DNA of 64,000 nucleotides, taken from the NCBI RefSeq assembly GCF_016429015.1, contig NZ_JAELTU010000008.1, forward strand, positions 19,191 to 83,190, read 5' to 3'. The position numbers and the translations under genes were made by a program. The notes below the pieces were generated by a model that made no database searches, was not told where the DNA came from, and saw nothing but the letters and a program-made list of their open reading frames with translations. This DNA comes from Rhizobium sp. ASV20 (GTDB lineage Bacteria; Pseudomonadota; Alphaproteobacteria; Rhizobiales; Rhizobiaceae). Positions 9,397-19,010 of this stretch are shown piece after piece (position 1 is the stretch's first letter; each line of letters starts with the position of its first letter).

Positions 9397-10635
9397 ATGG
9401 GCAAGAGTATTATTGTCGATGGAATCTCGAAGAAGTTCAGGATCCATCATCAGGAAGAGAAGAAGGGTGTCCGCCGCGGAGTTCTTGGAAGAATTCTGAA
9501 AGGCGGGGCGTCGAAGGAGGCCTCGTCGGACGAGGACTTCTGGGCGCTGCGCGATATTAGTTTCGATGTCGAGCATGGCGAGCGCATGGCGATAGTCGGT
9601 CGCAACGGCGCCGGAAAATCGACGCTGCTGAAGATTCTCTCTCGCGTTATGTCGCCGACGGAAGGTCGCATCGAAATCCGGGGGCGGCTGAGCAGCCTGC
9701 TGGAAGTCGGAACCGGCTTCCATCCCGAATTGACCGGCCGCGAGAACGTCTATCTCAACGGCGCTCTGCTTGGCATGTCGCGCAACGAGGTGCGCAAGAA
9801 ATTCGACGCGATCGTCGATTTCGCGGAGGTGGAACGTTTTCTGGATACGCCCGTCAAACGCTACTCGAGCGGGATGTATGTGCGGCTGGCCTTTGCCGTT
9901 TCGGCTTTCCTCGAACCGGATATCGTCGTTCTGGACGAGGTCCTGTCGGTCGGCGACGCGCGGTTCCAGCAGAAGTCCTACGCAAAGATGCGTGAGCTGG
10001 CCTCGCAGGGACGGACCGTGCTTTTCGTCAGCCACAGTATGAGCGCCGTTAAGGACCTGTGCGAGACGGCAATTCTCATCGAGCACGGCCGCATCAAGCA
10101 GAAGACACGCGTTGATGATGCGATTGGCGACTACATGCGGCATGCCATGCATGTCGATGGCGCAAACATGCCGCTGGAGACGGATCAGATCGATCTGCTC
10201 GCGATGCATGTCACCCAGGGCGGACGCAAGAACCCGAACTTCAACTTCGAGGGTGACCTGCCGATCAATATCGAGTTGATCTACCAGGTGAAGGAATCCC
10301 TGAGGGATTTCCGGATGGGCTTCTATATCAAGAGCGTCTTCGGCGAGATAATTTCCCGGGTTCTCCTTGCTGATCGTGCCCCCGACATGGAAAGCGTCGA
10401 GCCGGGTACCTATCGTGCGAAGGCGCAGATTCCGGCGAGCTTCCTGGTGGCCGGCGACTATGTGCTGGAGGTCCACTCCAGCCAGTTTGGTGTGCGGGAT
10501 TTCTTTGCCAGCAATGCGCTGCAGCCGTTCCGCATCGGCCGCCCGACATTGTTCAACCTGCAGCATGAGCGCGAGCAGACATTCGGTCATGTCTATCTGC
10601 AGCCTCAGTGGCAACTCGAACGGATCTCCGACTGA
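9397..10635 (+). CDS. wzt: O-antigen ABC transporter ATPase with C-terminal glycan-binding domain (Wzt type)
   Basis: A 412-residue protein. The first 240 residues are an ABC ATPase: Walker A GRNGAGKST near 68-76, signature YSSGM near 160 and Walker B IVVLDEVLSVGD. An unusually long insertion of about 25 residues precedes Walker A, as in many Wzt proteins. Residues from about 265 to the end form a beta-rich extension containing SLRDFRMGFYIKS and FLVAGDYVLEVHSS, which matches the Wzt C-terminal domain that reads the modified non-reducing end of the O-polysaccharide in strains with end-capped glycans. This suggests chain termination by a capping modification. I preferred the ATG at 9397 to upstream in-frame codons because it follows wzm by 2 bp. 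Confidence 0.93.
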   Translation: MGKSIIVDGISKKFRIHHQEEKKGVRRGVLGRILKGGASKEASSDEDFWALRDISFDVEHGERMAIVGRNGAGKSTLLKILSRVMSPTEGRIEIRGRLSSLLEVGTGFHPELTGRENVYLNGALLGMSRNEVRKKFDAIVDFAEVERFLDTPVKRYSSGMYVRLAFAVSAFLEPDIVVLDEVLSVGDARFQQKSYAKMRELASQGRTVLFVSHSMSAVKDLCETAILIEHGRIKQKTRVDDAIGDYMRHAMHVDGANMPLETDQIDLLAMHVTQGGRKNPNFNFEGDLPINIELIYQVKESLRDFRMGFYIKSVFGEIISRVLLADRAPDMESVEPGTYRAKAQIPASFLVAGDYVLEVHSSQFGVRDFFASNALQPFRIGRPTLFNLQHEREQTFGHVYLQPQWQLERISD

Positions 10636-10637
10636 CG

Positions 10638-11633
10638 ATGCTGGATATCAAGCTGACCACATGTGCGCCGAACTGGCCTTGGGCACGACAGACGCCCAAG
10701 GGCAGGCTGCAATGGGGTCCGTTCCGGTTCCATGTGGACCAGCCCGTTGAGCGGTGCGACGCATGGGTGGTGTTTGAATCTCTATCCGCGCCTGATGAAA
10801 CCGTCTGCGCGCCGGAAAACGTCGTCTTCATCGCAGGCGAACCGGATTCCGTCGGTTCCTACAGGCAGGCATTCCTGCAGCAATTTTCCCATGTCATCAG
10901 CGGGCGCAGCGACCTTTGGCATGACGGGCAGATCAGATTTCAGCAGGGCCATCCCTGGTTCGTCGAGAAAAGCTTTGATGAACTTGCGGCAATGCAACCT
11001 TTCCCCAAGCAGCGGGACATCTGTGTCATCTCTTCAGACAAAGCCTTTACGGATGGTCACCGGGCCCGGCTGGAATTCGTCGACAAGCTGAAGGCCAGCT
11101 TTGGCGACCGCGTCGATGTCTGGGGCCGCGGGATCCGTGATTTCGACAGCAAATGGGATCTTCTGTCGCCATACAGGTTCGCAATCGTACTGGAGAACTA
11201 TGCGGGGCCTGACTGGCTGACCGAGAAACTGCCGGACGCCTTGCTTGCCTATTGCTATCCGATCTATCACGGTTGCAGCAATCTGGAGCGTTACCTGCCT
11301 GACAATGCATGCCTGCGGATCGACATGGGCGATCCGGAAGCCGCCCTGAAAGACATCGAGCACCTCCTGAATGTGCCTGATGCCTATGAAAATCGGCTGG
11401 CGGATATTGCCGACGCTCGCCTATACTACCTCTATAGCTTGCAGTTCTTCGCCAATATCTCGACTAGATTGCAGGCCCTCATGGTCGATGGTCCAGCGGA
11501 GAGGATCATGTTGAAACCCAACGCTGATTTTCCGGCTGTGGTAGCACAGGAAGCGCCGGTGGAGATGAATGCATTACCGGGCGGAATGCTTGGCAGAATA
11601 TATGCCAGGTTCCTTGGCCGCGGAAGCAGATAA
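10638..11633 (+). CDS. GT10 family alpha-1,3/4-fucosyltransferase-like protein
   Basis: 331 residues from the ATG two bases after wzt. The middle contains the GT10 donor-binding region: a YRFAIVLENYAG segment near residue 185 followed by DWLTEKLPDALLAYCYPIYHG, close to the family pattern (x-FENS-x-n-YVTEK-x-DA-x-LAG-x-PIYYG). A second conserved patch reads VDVWGRGI. GT10 enzymes transfer L-fucose from GDP-fucose in alpha-1,3 or alpha-1,4 linkage; eukaryotic and Helicobacter members build Lewis epitopes. The C-terminal heptad-repeat tail of the Helicobacter enzymes is absent. A colitosyltransferase role is possible given the neighbouring ColD-like gene. Confidence 0.82.
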   Translation: MLDIKLTTCAPNWPWARQTPKGRLQWGPFRFHVDQPVERCDAWVVFESLSAPDETVCAPENVVFIAGEPDSVGSYRQAFLQQFSHVISGRSDLWHDGQIRFQQGHPWFVEKSFDELAAMQPFPKQRDICVISSDKAFTDGHRARLEFVDKLKASFGDRVDVWGRGIRDFDSKWDLLSPYRFAIVLENYAGPDWLTEKLPDALLAYCYPIYHGCSNLERYLPDNACLRIDMGDPEAALKDIEHLLNVPDAYENRLADIADARLYYLYSLQFFANISTRLQALMVDGPAERIMLKPNADFPAVVAQEAPVEMNALPGGMLGRIYARFLGRGSR

Positions 11634-11642
11634 CGGAAAGCC

Positions 11643-12515
11643 ATGGCCGGACGCGCGATCATCTCAAGGTTGAAGAGGCTGATTTCCAGATCGGCACAGC
11701 TGATTGTCGCGCAGGGACTTCGTCCGGAAGCCGCTGCATTGCTTGGAATTTCTCGCCATGGAGTGGCGGGTGACCAGAGTCAGCGCGCTGCTGCTGAATG
11801 GATATTGCGCCTTGCCGTGGCGCGAGGTCCCGCCGATCTGCTCACGGCTTCAGAATCGCGCGAGGAACGTCTTGCGAAGACACCGAGTGCCGCCGCCATG
11901 GAATGGGCGCGCTGGGTCGCTAGGGATTGCGTGGCGAGCGATGTGCATGGCGCGCTGGAGATGCCGCTTGTCAACAGCATCGATTCCGACAGCGTCACCG
12001 CGCCGTTCCTTGCCGGTGAAAACATAAAGGTAATGCAGGGCAGCATAATTTCGTCGGACAGCCAGATAGGCGGAAATACCTATATCGGCTTCAACTGCCA
12101 TGTGACCAAGGCGCAGATCGGCCGCTATGTTTCCATCGCCGACGGCGTTCTGGTCGGGCCTGGAGAGCATTTCCTCGATCAGGTATCGACCAGTTCGCTT
12201 TTCTACGAAGAGCCTTATGCGAAGCTGACCCGCGCCGACTGCGTCATCCATAACGATGTCTGGATAGGCGCGTCGTGCATCATAAGACGCGGTGTGACGA
12301 TAGGCACTGGAGCGGTCATAGGAGCCAACTCTTTCGTCAACCACGATGTCGAACCGTTTTCGATCATTGCCGGTTCGCCCGCACGGCACATCGGCTATCG
12401 ATTTCCGCAAGACAAGATCAAAGTCCTTCTCGAAAGTCGCTGGTGGGAGCTGCCGGCTTCCGAGGCCAGGCAGCGCATAGACATGCTCACATCGGAGCTG
12501 AAGTTATCGTCATGA
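11643..12515 (+). CDS. Left-handed beta-helix (hexapeptide) acetyltransferase
   Basis: 290 residues. Residues 1-105 are helical and unrecognised. From about residue 125 hexapeptide repeats appear (IISSDSQIGGNTYIG, VTKAQIGRYVSIADGVLVG), with an inserted loop around GEHFLDQVSTSS and a final set of coils (DVWIGASCIIRRGVTIGTG), then AGSPARHIGYRF. This is the CatB/VatD-type xenobiotic or sugar O-acetyltransferase pattern, using acetyl-CoA. Within this operon it probably O-acetylates a residue of the polysaccharide. It begins 9 bp after the GT10 gene and shares ATGA with the next gene. Confidence 0.8.
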   Translation: MAGRAIISRLKRLISRSAQLIVAQGLRPEAAALLGISRHGVAGDQSQRAAAEWILRLAVARGPADLLTASESREERLAKTPSAAAMEWARWVARDCVASDVHGALEMPLVNSIDSDSVTAPFLAGENIKVMQGSIISSDSQIGGNTYIGFNCHVTKAQIGRYVSIADGVLVGPGEHFLDQVSTSSLFYEEPYAKLTRADCVIHNDVWIGASCIIRRGVTIGTGAVIGANSFVNHDVEPFSIIAGSPARHIGYRFPQDKIKVLLESRWWELPASEARQRIDMLTSELKLSS

Positions 12516-13372
12516 TTGTTAGCCGACTAATCGGTGGCCTTGGCAACCAGATGTTTCAATACGCTGTGGGGCGGGCGCTGGCCGAAAGGCGCGGCGTTCC
12601 ATTCCGCATTGATCGGCGCGCGTTCTCGGACTACAAGACGCATGCCTTCGGTATGTGTTGCTTCCAGGCATCGCTGTCGGACGCCCCGGAAAATCACCTG
12701 CCTCGTGCGCCAAGCGAAAGTCGTCTGCAGCGTCTGCTGCGAAGGTTTCTGCCTGCGCCGCTGTCGATTTACACGGAGCGCGCATTTACGTTCGACGAAC
12801 AGGTGCTGAGCCTGCCGGACAATACCTACCTGGACGGCTATTGGCAGTCCGAGAAATATTTCAACGATTTTGCTGACGTCATCCGGGCGGATTTCACGGT
12901 ACGTCATCCGCCGAGTGCCGCAAACCAGCGTTGGCTTGAGCAGATCGCGGCCACCCATTCCGTATCGCTGCATGTCCGTCGGGGCGACTACGTCTCGACG
13001 CCGTCGTCGGCGGCATTCCATGGGACCTGCGGTCTCGATTACTACGAGCGCGCGATTGCCTATCTGCGTGAAAGGACTGGCCTCGAGCTGGTCGTCTATG
13101 TCTTCTCCGACGATCCCGACTGGGTTGCCGCCAACCTGAAACTTCCCTGCGCGATGCATCTCGTGAGCGACAACGATGCGGCGACGAACTACGAGGACCT
13201 GCGGCTGATGACGGCCTGTCGGCACCATGTCATCGCCAACAGCTCGTTCAGCTGGTGGGGTGCATGGCTGGATGGCCGGCCTGATTCTATTACGGTCGCA
13301 CCCGCGCAGTGGTTTGCCGGGAGCACGCCCGATCCGCGCGACCTGCTTCCGCAACGATGGGTACGGCTATGA
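12512..13372 (+). CDS. GT11 family alpha-1,2-fucosyltransferase-like protein
   Basis: 286 residues, complete. The N-terminal SRLIGGLGNQMFQYAVGRAL is a hallmark of GT11, followed by SLHVRRGDYVS near residue 155 (HxRRGDY GDP-binding motif) and ANSSFSWWGAWL near 250. GT11 enzymes attach L-fucose alpha-1,2; the colitosyltransferase WbgN of E. coli O55 is, as I recall, related. The start at 12512 overlaps the stop of the acetyltransferase and its stop overlaps the next start, so expression is probably coupled. Confidence 0.88.
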   Translation: MIVSRLIGGLGNQMFQYAVGRALAERRGVPFRIDRRAFSDYKTHAFGMCCFQASLSDAPENHLPRAPSESRLQRLLRRFLPAPLSIYTERAFTFDEQVLSLPDNTYLDGYWQSEKYFNDFADVIRADFTVRHPPSAANQRWLEQIAATHSVSLHVRRGDYVSTPSSAAFHGTCGLDYYERAIAYLRERTGLELVVYVFSDDPDWVAANLKLPCAMHLVSDNDAATNYEDLRLMTACRHHVIANSSFSWWGAWLDGRPDSITVAPAQWFAGSTPDPRDLLPQRWVRL

Positions 13373-14445
13373 ACGGTGAAGGCGCCGTCCCGGCGCTAAG
13401 CGTGGTTATCCCGACCTACAATGCAGAAAAGCACGTGGCCGAGGCGGTTGCGAGCGTTCTCAGCCAGGATTTTGCCGATTTCGAGCTTCTGCTGGTGGAT
13501 GACGGCTCGACGGATGGCACGAGCGCCATCCTGCAGTCCCTGACGGAGGATCCTCGGGTAAGACTGCTCCGCAACGGCCAGAACATGGGCCTGATCGCCA
13601 CGCTCCATCATGCCTACGCGCAATGCAGGGCGCCGCTGATCGCGCGCATGGATGCGGACGACATATGTGATCCTGCACGTTTTGCATGGCAAGTTGCCTT
13701 CCTCAGGGCCAATCCAGATGTGGCGATAGTAGGCGGAGCCATCCGCTTCTTTGGCAACGTGTCGCCGAACGACTTTCATTTCCCGATGGATCATGCGGCC
13801 ATACAGGTCGCCATGCTCTTCTATTGCCCGCTTGCCCATCCCGCCCTGATGTTCAGGCGGGAGCTGATCGACCAAGGCCTCATGCAATATGACGACGCCT
13901 TCCGCCATGCAGAGGATTATCATCTCTGGAGCCGCCTGCTGCTGAAGGTCAAAGCGGCCAACCTACACGAGGTTGTCCTGAACTACCGCCTGCATGCGCG
14001 GCAGGTGAGTTCGGATTCGTCAGACAAGCAATATGCGGCCTCCCTGCGGGTTCGGCGGCAGATGCTGGAGGAAAGCGGCGTCGTTCCGGAAGATGAAGAG
14101 GTCGCACTGCATGAAAGCGTGATCCTGGAGCGACCGCTGCCGGTGCCGGATTATATGGCAAGATTGGCGGCATGGTTCCGGCGGCTGGAGCGGGCGAACG
14201 AGGACAGCGCCTACTGGGACGCTGCAGCGCTGCATTCGCTGCTTCGCGGTAAGTTCCTTGCAACGGCGCAGAGGACCGGATCAAGTCTTGCCAAGCTCTC
14301 GGACGATCCGGCCACCAGGCCCTACGTGTCCAGCGACGATGTTGGGCTCGCGAGGGAGTGGCAACGCCAGCGCCTGATCGTGCGCGTGAAGCGGCGTGTC
14401 AGGACATTGCTTTGGCGGCTTTCAACGAAAATCGGGAGGTCGTGA
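13369..14445 (+). CDS. GT2 family glycosyltransferase
   Basis: 358 residues. The GT-A fold begins at LSVVIPTYNAEKHVAEAV, with LLVDDGSTDGT near residue 40, the DxD metal site in ARMDADDICDPARF near 95 and a PLAHPALMFRR acceptor-loop segment. The C-terminal 100 residues are helical and carry no recognised domain. It is likely an inverting transferase building the repeat unit at the cytoplasmic face of the membrane. Specificity cannot be inferred. Confidence 0.88.
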   Translation: MNGEGAVPALSVVIPTYNAEKHVAEAVASVLSQDFADFELLLVDDGSTDGTSAILQSLTEDPRVRLLRNGQNMGLIATLHHAYAQCRAPLIARMDADDICDPARFAWQVAFLRANPDVAIVGGAIRFFGNVSPNDFHFPMDHAAIQVAMLFYCPLAHPALMFRRELIDQGLMQYDDAFRHAEDYHLWSRLLLKVKAANLHEVVLNYRLHARQVSSDSSDKQYAASLRVRRQMLEESGVVPEDEEVALHESVILERPLPVPDYMARLAAWFRRLERANEDSAYWDAAALHSLLRGKFLATAQRTGSSLAKLSDDPATRPYVSSDDVGLAREWQRQRLIVRVKRRVRTLLWRLSTKIGRS

Positions 14446-15374
14446 TGGACGAGCGTCGGGCAACTCCGGCGGATCTAGTGAGCATCGTCATGCGCACAGT
14501 CGGTGGCCGGCCTCGCGAAATCCGCCGCGCTCTGGAAAGCGTCATGGCCAATATCTGGCGGCCTCTCGAGGTGGTGATCGTCTACCAGGGGCCGGATGAC
14601 GGGCAATGGGCCGACATGCAGACGCTGCCGGGCGCATTTCCGGCGTTGTCGATCAGCGTCATCAGGAATGCCGGGCTGGGAGACAGGCGCGCCGAAAATC
14701 TCAACATCGGCTGGGAGGCGGCGAGAGGGCGCTATCTGGGCTTCCTCGACGATGACGACACGCTTGAGCCCCGACATGTCGAGCTTCTCCGGAAGGCAAT
14801 AGAAGAAAGCGGGCGCGCCTGGGCCTATGGGCAGGTCGTCTTGCGCAAGGAAGACGAGTCGTTGCAGGTGGTGTCGGAAACCCGTCCCTTCCGAAGACAT
14901 GCCTTTTCCCTAAAGGCTCTCTGGGAGGAGAATTTCCTGCCGATCCACAGCTTCCTGATCGACCGGACGAGATTGCATGAAATCCTGCGGAGTAGGCCGT
15001 TCTGCGAGGAGCTGGACCGCTCTGAGGACTGGGATTTCCTGCTGAGGCTGGCCTTCCGTCACGAGCCGGCCGTGTTGGAGGACTTTACCGCAACCTATTA
15101 CATCAGCACCGGCGCTCGGAACACGAACCTCTCGCTGACCAGCGGTGCGGCCGACGAAGTGCGCAAGCGCCTCAATCTGCAAGCCTGGGAGCGGTGCGAA
15201 TTGCTGGTCGAACAGCGGAAGGCTGCGCTGATCGCTCCCCTTTGGTGGGCGCAAGGCTACTTTGTAACCGAGACGCCCCAGTCGCAAGATGATACACCGA
15301 AGCAGGCTACCCGCAGGACGTTTCGCCAGCGCGCCCTGCGCAAACTGATCAGAATTTTGGAGCGATGGCTTTGA
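14445..15374 (+). CDS. GT2 family glycosyltransferase
   Basis: 309 residues from the ATG that shares its A with the previous TGA (TGATG). The motif LVSIVMRTVGGRPREIRRAL replaces the usual VSVIIPTYN opening. GRYLGFLDDDDTLEPRHVELL near residue 100 supplies the DxD site, and ELDRSEDWDFLLRLAF near 195 matches the ED motif often containing the catalytic base. The tail is basic and unassigned. One of three consecutive GT2 genes in the operon. Confidence 0.87.
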   Translation: MDERRATPADLVSIVMRTVGGRPREIRRALESVMANIWRPLEVVIVYQGPDDGQWADMQTLPGAFPALSISVIRNAGLGDRRAENLNIGWEAARGRYLGFLDDDDTLEPRHVELLRKAIEESGRAWAYGQVVLRKEDESLQVVSETRPFRRHAFSLKALWEENFLPIHSFLIDRTRLHEILRSRPFCEELDRSEDWDFLLRLAFRHEPAVLEDFTATYYISTGARNTNLSLTSGAADEVRKRLNLQAWERCELLVEQRKAALIAPLWWAQGYFVTETPQSQDDTPKQATRRTFRQRALRKLIRILERWL

Positions 15375-16348
15375 AGGTTTCCATCTGCGTCCCTGCATAC
15401 AAGCAGGTCGAATTCCTCCGCGAGACCTTGCGATCGGTGGAGGCGCAGGATTTCACCGACTACGAAATCATCATTACCGATGATTCGCCCGACTCCAGCG
15501 TGCGCGATCTGGTTACCGAGTTCTCCTTCGGTGATAAACTCCGCTATTTCCACAATTCGCCTGCACTGGGCTCGCCGCTCAACTGGAACGCGGCCGTGGC
15601 ATTGGCACGAGGAGAATACGTCAAGATTCTGCATCATGACGACCATTTCATCCGACCCGATGCATTGCGGCTCTTCGTGAAGCTTCTCGACGAAAATCCG
15701 GATGTCGATTTCGGTTTTTGCGCCACGCGCGTTAATCATGTCGACAGCGGTCTCCAGCGCATCCACCGTCCGACGGACAAGCAGCTCGACGATCTGAGGG
15801 CGGATCCCGCGAGCCTGTTCATCGGCAATTGCATCGGCGCGCCCAGTGCGACGATCAGCCGGCGTTCAGGCAATCTGGATTATGATGGCCGGATGAAATG
15901 GTTGGTCGACATCGACTACTATTTCCGAATGCTCGTGCAGAACCGCAAATTCGCATTCACCGCCGAGGCGCTGATCTCGACGCCGACCAATGCCACCCAT
16001 CAGGTGACCGAGATTTGCCGAGACGACATTCAGGTCGAACTCGGCGAAGCGATGCTCCTGTTCGAACGTTTCAATGCGCAGCAGCGTGAAAACCCATTAG
16101 TGAAGGGCGGCTGGATGAACCTTTTCCGGCGCTTCAAGATCCGCCGGCTTGGCCAACTCTCCACCTATGGAATTTCCATATCCGGAGATCGGGGGTATTT
16201 CCTTCCGTTGATGAGGTGGAGCCGGTGGTCTCTCTTAATGGAACCACGATTGACACTTACTAAAATATTCTACCGCCTATATCCCCACGTCCCGGCACCT
16301 GTCAGGCAGGTTCTCAAGTTCGTGTCTGGCCGGGAAGTACGGCACTGA
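15365..16348 (+). CDS. GT2 family glycosyltransferase
   Basis: 327 residues, overlapping the previous gene by 10 bp. It opens with VSICVPAYKQVEFLRETL, followed by EIIITDDSPDSS and GEYVKILHHDDHFIRPDAL, where the usual DDD motif is HDD; KWLVDIDYYFRML resembles the catalytic-base region. It is the last intact gene of the polysaccharide operon. A broken rfbC follows after 19 bp with a good AGGGAG ribosome site, so the operon once continued into dTDP-rhamnose genes. Confidence 0.88.
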   Translation: MALKVSICVPAYKQVEFLRETLRSVEAQDFTDYEIIITDDSPDSSVRDLVTEFSFGDKLRYFHNSPALGSPLNWNAAVALARGEYVKILHHDDHFIRPDALRLFVKLLDENPDVDFGFCATRVNHVDSGLQRIHRPTDKQLDDLRADPASLFIGNCIGAPSATISRRSGNLDYDGRMKWLVDIDYYFRMLVQNRKFAFTAEALISTPTNATHQVTEICRDDIQVELGEAMLLFERFNAQQRENPLVKGGWMNLFRRFKIRRLGQLSTYGISISGDRGYFLPLMRWSRWSLLMEPRLTLTKIFYRLYPHVPAPVRQVLKFVSGREVRH

Positions 16349-16367
16349 AATATTTAAAGGGAGTGCC

Positions 16368-16941
16368 ATGCTTTTTGAAAGGCTGAAGATAGCAGGCCCG
16401 GCTTTGATAACGCCGAAAAGATTCGGCGATGTCCGGGGCTGGTTTGTGGAAAGCTTTCGGGTGGCGGTCTTCGAGGCAGAAGTCGACTATTATAAATTTG
16501 TCCGGGACAATTCGTCGATGTCAGCCGAGGTTGGCACGGTCCGAGGCCTGCATTTCCAGCTGGAGCAAAGGTACAGGGGAAGCTCGTCTCCTGCACGTCG
16601 GGGGCTCTGCTCGACGTGGCAGTCGATATCCGTACCGGCTCGCCGACCTTCGGCCAGTTCGTCGCCGAGGAGCTTGCTGCGGCGAACGGCCGGCAGTTGT
16701 GGGTGCCGCCGAGCTTTGCGCACGGTTTCTGCACGCTGCAGCCGAACACGGTCATCAGCTACAAGGTCACCGATACTACAGCCCTGAGCATGATCGCGGG
16801 CTGGCATGGGATGATCCGGACGTGAATATAGGTTGGCCCGTCTCGCCCGGGAACGCTATCCTTTCCGACAACGACCGCAAGCAGCCGACACTGGCCAATC
16901 TTGGCCATGCCTTTCAATATAAGGCGGCTCCGGTCCGCTGA
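16368..16941 (+). pseudogene. rfbC: dTDP-4-dehydrorhamnose 3,5-epimerase, frameshifted
   Basis: The first frame reads MLFERLKIAGPALITPKRFG, then DVRGWFVES and VRGLHFQLE, which is RfbC. A break near 16565 moves the reading to the frame giving AVDIRTGSPTFGQFVAEEL and WVPPSFAHGFCTLQPNT, and a second break near 16778 moves it again to YYSPEHDRGLAWDDP and GWPVS. Together these make a near full-length RfbC of about 190 residues in three frames. The intact enzyme epimerises dTDP-4-keto-6-deoxyglucose in the rhamnose pathway. Confidence 0.9.
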
Positions 16942-16960
16942 TCTCGGTAGGGGAAACAGT

Positions 16961-17580
<620 letters not shown>

Positions 17581-17948
17581 GCTGCGGCTCGCCGAAACCC
17601 GTGACAGCCTCAATGTTGTGGGCGATCCGACGTTGACTCTCGACATCGCCGACAGCGTGATTGCCGTTGCTGCGAAGCTGATTGGCAGCGCTGCCGCGGA
17701 ACTGCGCGGCATCTTCCATATGACCGGTTCCTGCGAGGCGACCTGGGCGGATTTCGCCGAGGAAGTATTTGCGGCCGCAGCGCTGCGGGGCATGCCGGGT
17801 GCAAGCGTCGGGCTTATTCCATCCAGCTAATACCCGACACCCGCAAAACGCCCGGCCAATTCGAGGCTCGACTGCCAGTATCTTCAGGCCTCTCCCGGCA
17901 TTCTTCTTCCCGACTGGAAGAAATCAACAGCAACCGTTATCGAGCGTC
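17581..17948 (+). pseudogene. rfbD: dTDP-4-dehydrorhamnose reductase, C-terminal remnant fused to rfbB
   Basis: From LRLAETRDSLNVVGD onward the frame reads as the C-terminal third of RfbD (LDIADSVIAVA, ELRGIFHMTGSCEATWADFA). A stop codon at 17828 interrupts it, and the family tail YPTPAKRPANSRLD and LPDWKKSTATVIERL continues beyond it. The N-terminal two-thirds and the end of rfbB were removed in one deletion, leaving an open rfbB-rfbD junction near 17580. Confidence 0.87.
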
Positions 17949-17975
17949 TTGGTCTCGTCGGAATGGGGGAAATCA

Positions 17976-18222
17976 ATCAAGGGCATAACCCTCACGGGTG
18001 GTAGCGGCACACGCCTGCATCCGATGACACATTGATGCTCGCCGGCATCCGTGATGTGTTGATCATATCCTCGCCTCGTGATCTGACGTTGTTCTAGGCC
18101 CTTCTCGGAGATGGTTCGCGGTGGAGCATTTCGCTTTCCCATGCGGAGCAGCCTTCGCCGGATGGACTTGCGCAGGCCTATATCATCGGCGCCGATTTTG
18201 TGGGCGACCAGCCCGCTTCGGC
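17976..18222 (+). pseudogene. rfbA: Glucose-1-phosphate thymidylyltransferase, N-terminal remnant
   Basis: KGITLTGGSGTRLHPMT is the nucleotidyltransferase signature of RfbA, but the start codon is ATC (17976-17978) where ATG is expected. About 25 residues are missing before MLAGIRDVLIISSPRDLTLF, an in-frame TAG follows, and the sequence ends at [17 protein letters not shown]. The rest is replaced by transposon sequence on the other strand from about 18225. Confidence 0.87.
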
Positions 18223-18224
18223 TA

Positions 18225-18660
18225 GATCAGCCGATCGAGAGGCACTAGACCATCGGTCAAGCCGATGGCGCCCTCTTGTGCCCAGGCAGCAAGTTCGAGC
18301 CGTAATGGCTTTGGTCAAATCGAGGAAGCCGTGGTGCTGTTTGATCGTGGCCAAATGCTCGTATTGTATGGCTCCCCGGCGGCCAAAGAGCGCGATCACT
18401 TCGGCGTTGGCCTTTACCTGCTCGGCAAAATGATCGAGCATGACGGCGGGCAGCAGTTCTTCGCGATGCTGATACCGACCTGAAAACCTCAAACAGCAAA
18501 GCTGCAGCGCATAGCTTAGCCGGGTCTCCGGCGACCGGCATTGATTCACAACGGCAGGTTCATCGGAGTCGAGCGTATAGAGATGCAAGACCTCGGCTTC
18601 CGTGCCCGGCAACGGCAAGGTTGCATTTCTTGCTTTCTGGTTATGGAAATTCGCGCCGGA
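18225..18660 (-). pseudogene. tnpA: Tn3-family transposase, N-terminal fragment
   Basis: The minus strand reads LPGTEAEVLHLYTLDSDEPA, then [32 protein letters not shown] and [13 protein letters not shown], which is the DUF4158 N-terminal region of Tn3-family transposases. It stops abruptly next to the rfbA remnant, and the expected first residues are altered. It differs clearly from the transposase at 2461-5085, so it comes from a separate element. A resolvase fragment is divergently oriented 130 bp away, as in Tn3 itself. Confidence 0.82.
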
Positions 18661-18790
18661 ATTCAAAATCCTTTCAGAAACTGCTTGCCTTACGATGGAG
18701 TATTGAAAGAGGATTGTGAAAGGATTTTCGCCTCGATTCATCACGGGAATTGGCGGGGTTGCGCAAACTACCGTTGATGAAAGGACCCCG

Positions 18791-19010
18791 ATGTTGACCA
18801 GCTACGCCCCGGTGAGCAAGGGAGACGAGTAATCGAACATGAGGCCTAAGCTCGCGCCTTGTCCGCCGTTGGCTGCGCGCGTGTTCGAAGAAAGGGCGTC
18901 CGGCGAACGCTGGGATCGACCCCAACTGCACCGCATGCTCGATCAGTTGCGCCACGGCGACACCGTGATCGTGTGGAAGCTGGATCGCCTGCCGCGCTCG
19001 TTGAAAGAAC
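18791..19010 (+). pseudogene. tnpR: Serine resolvase fragment, interrupted
   Basis: From the ATG at 18791 the frame reads LTSYAPVSKGDE and then hits a stop. The family sequence resumes at about 18875 as ARVFEERASGERWDRPQLHR and MLDQLRHGDTVIVWKLDRLPRSLK. After that the resemblance ends, although the frame stays open to 19192 with unrelated residues. Residues between the N-terminal motif and ARVFEE are missing. It carries exactly the catalytic-loop part that the resolvase at 1940 lacks. Confidence 0.8.
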
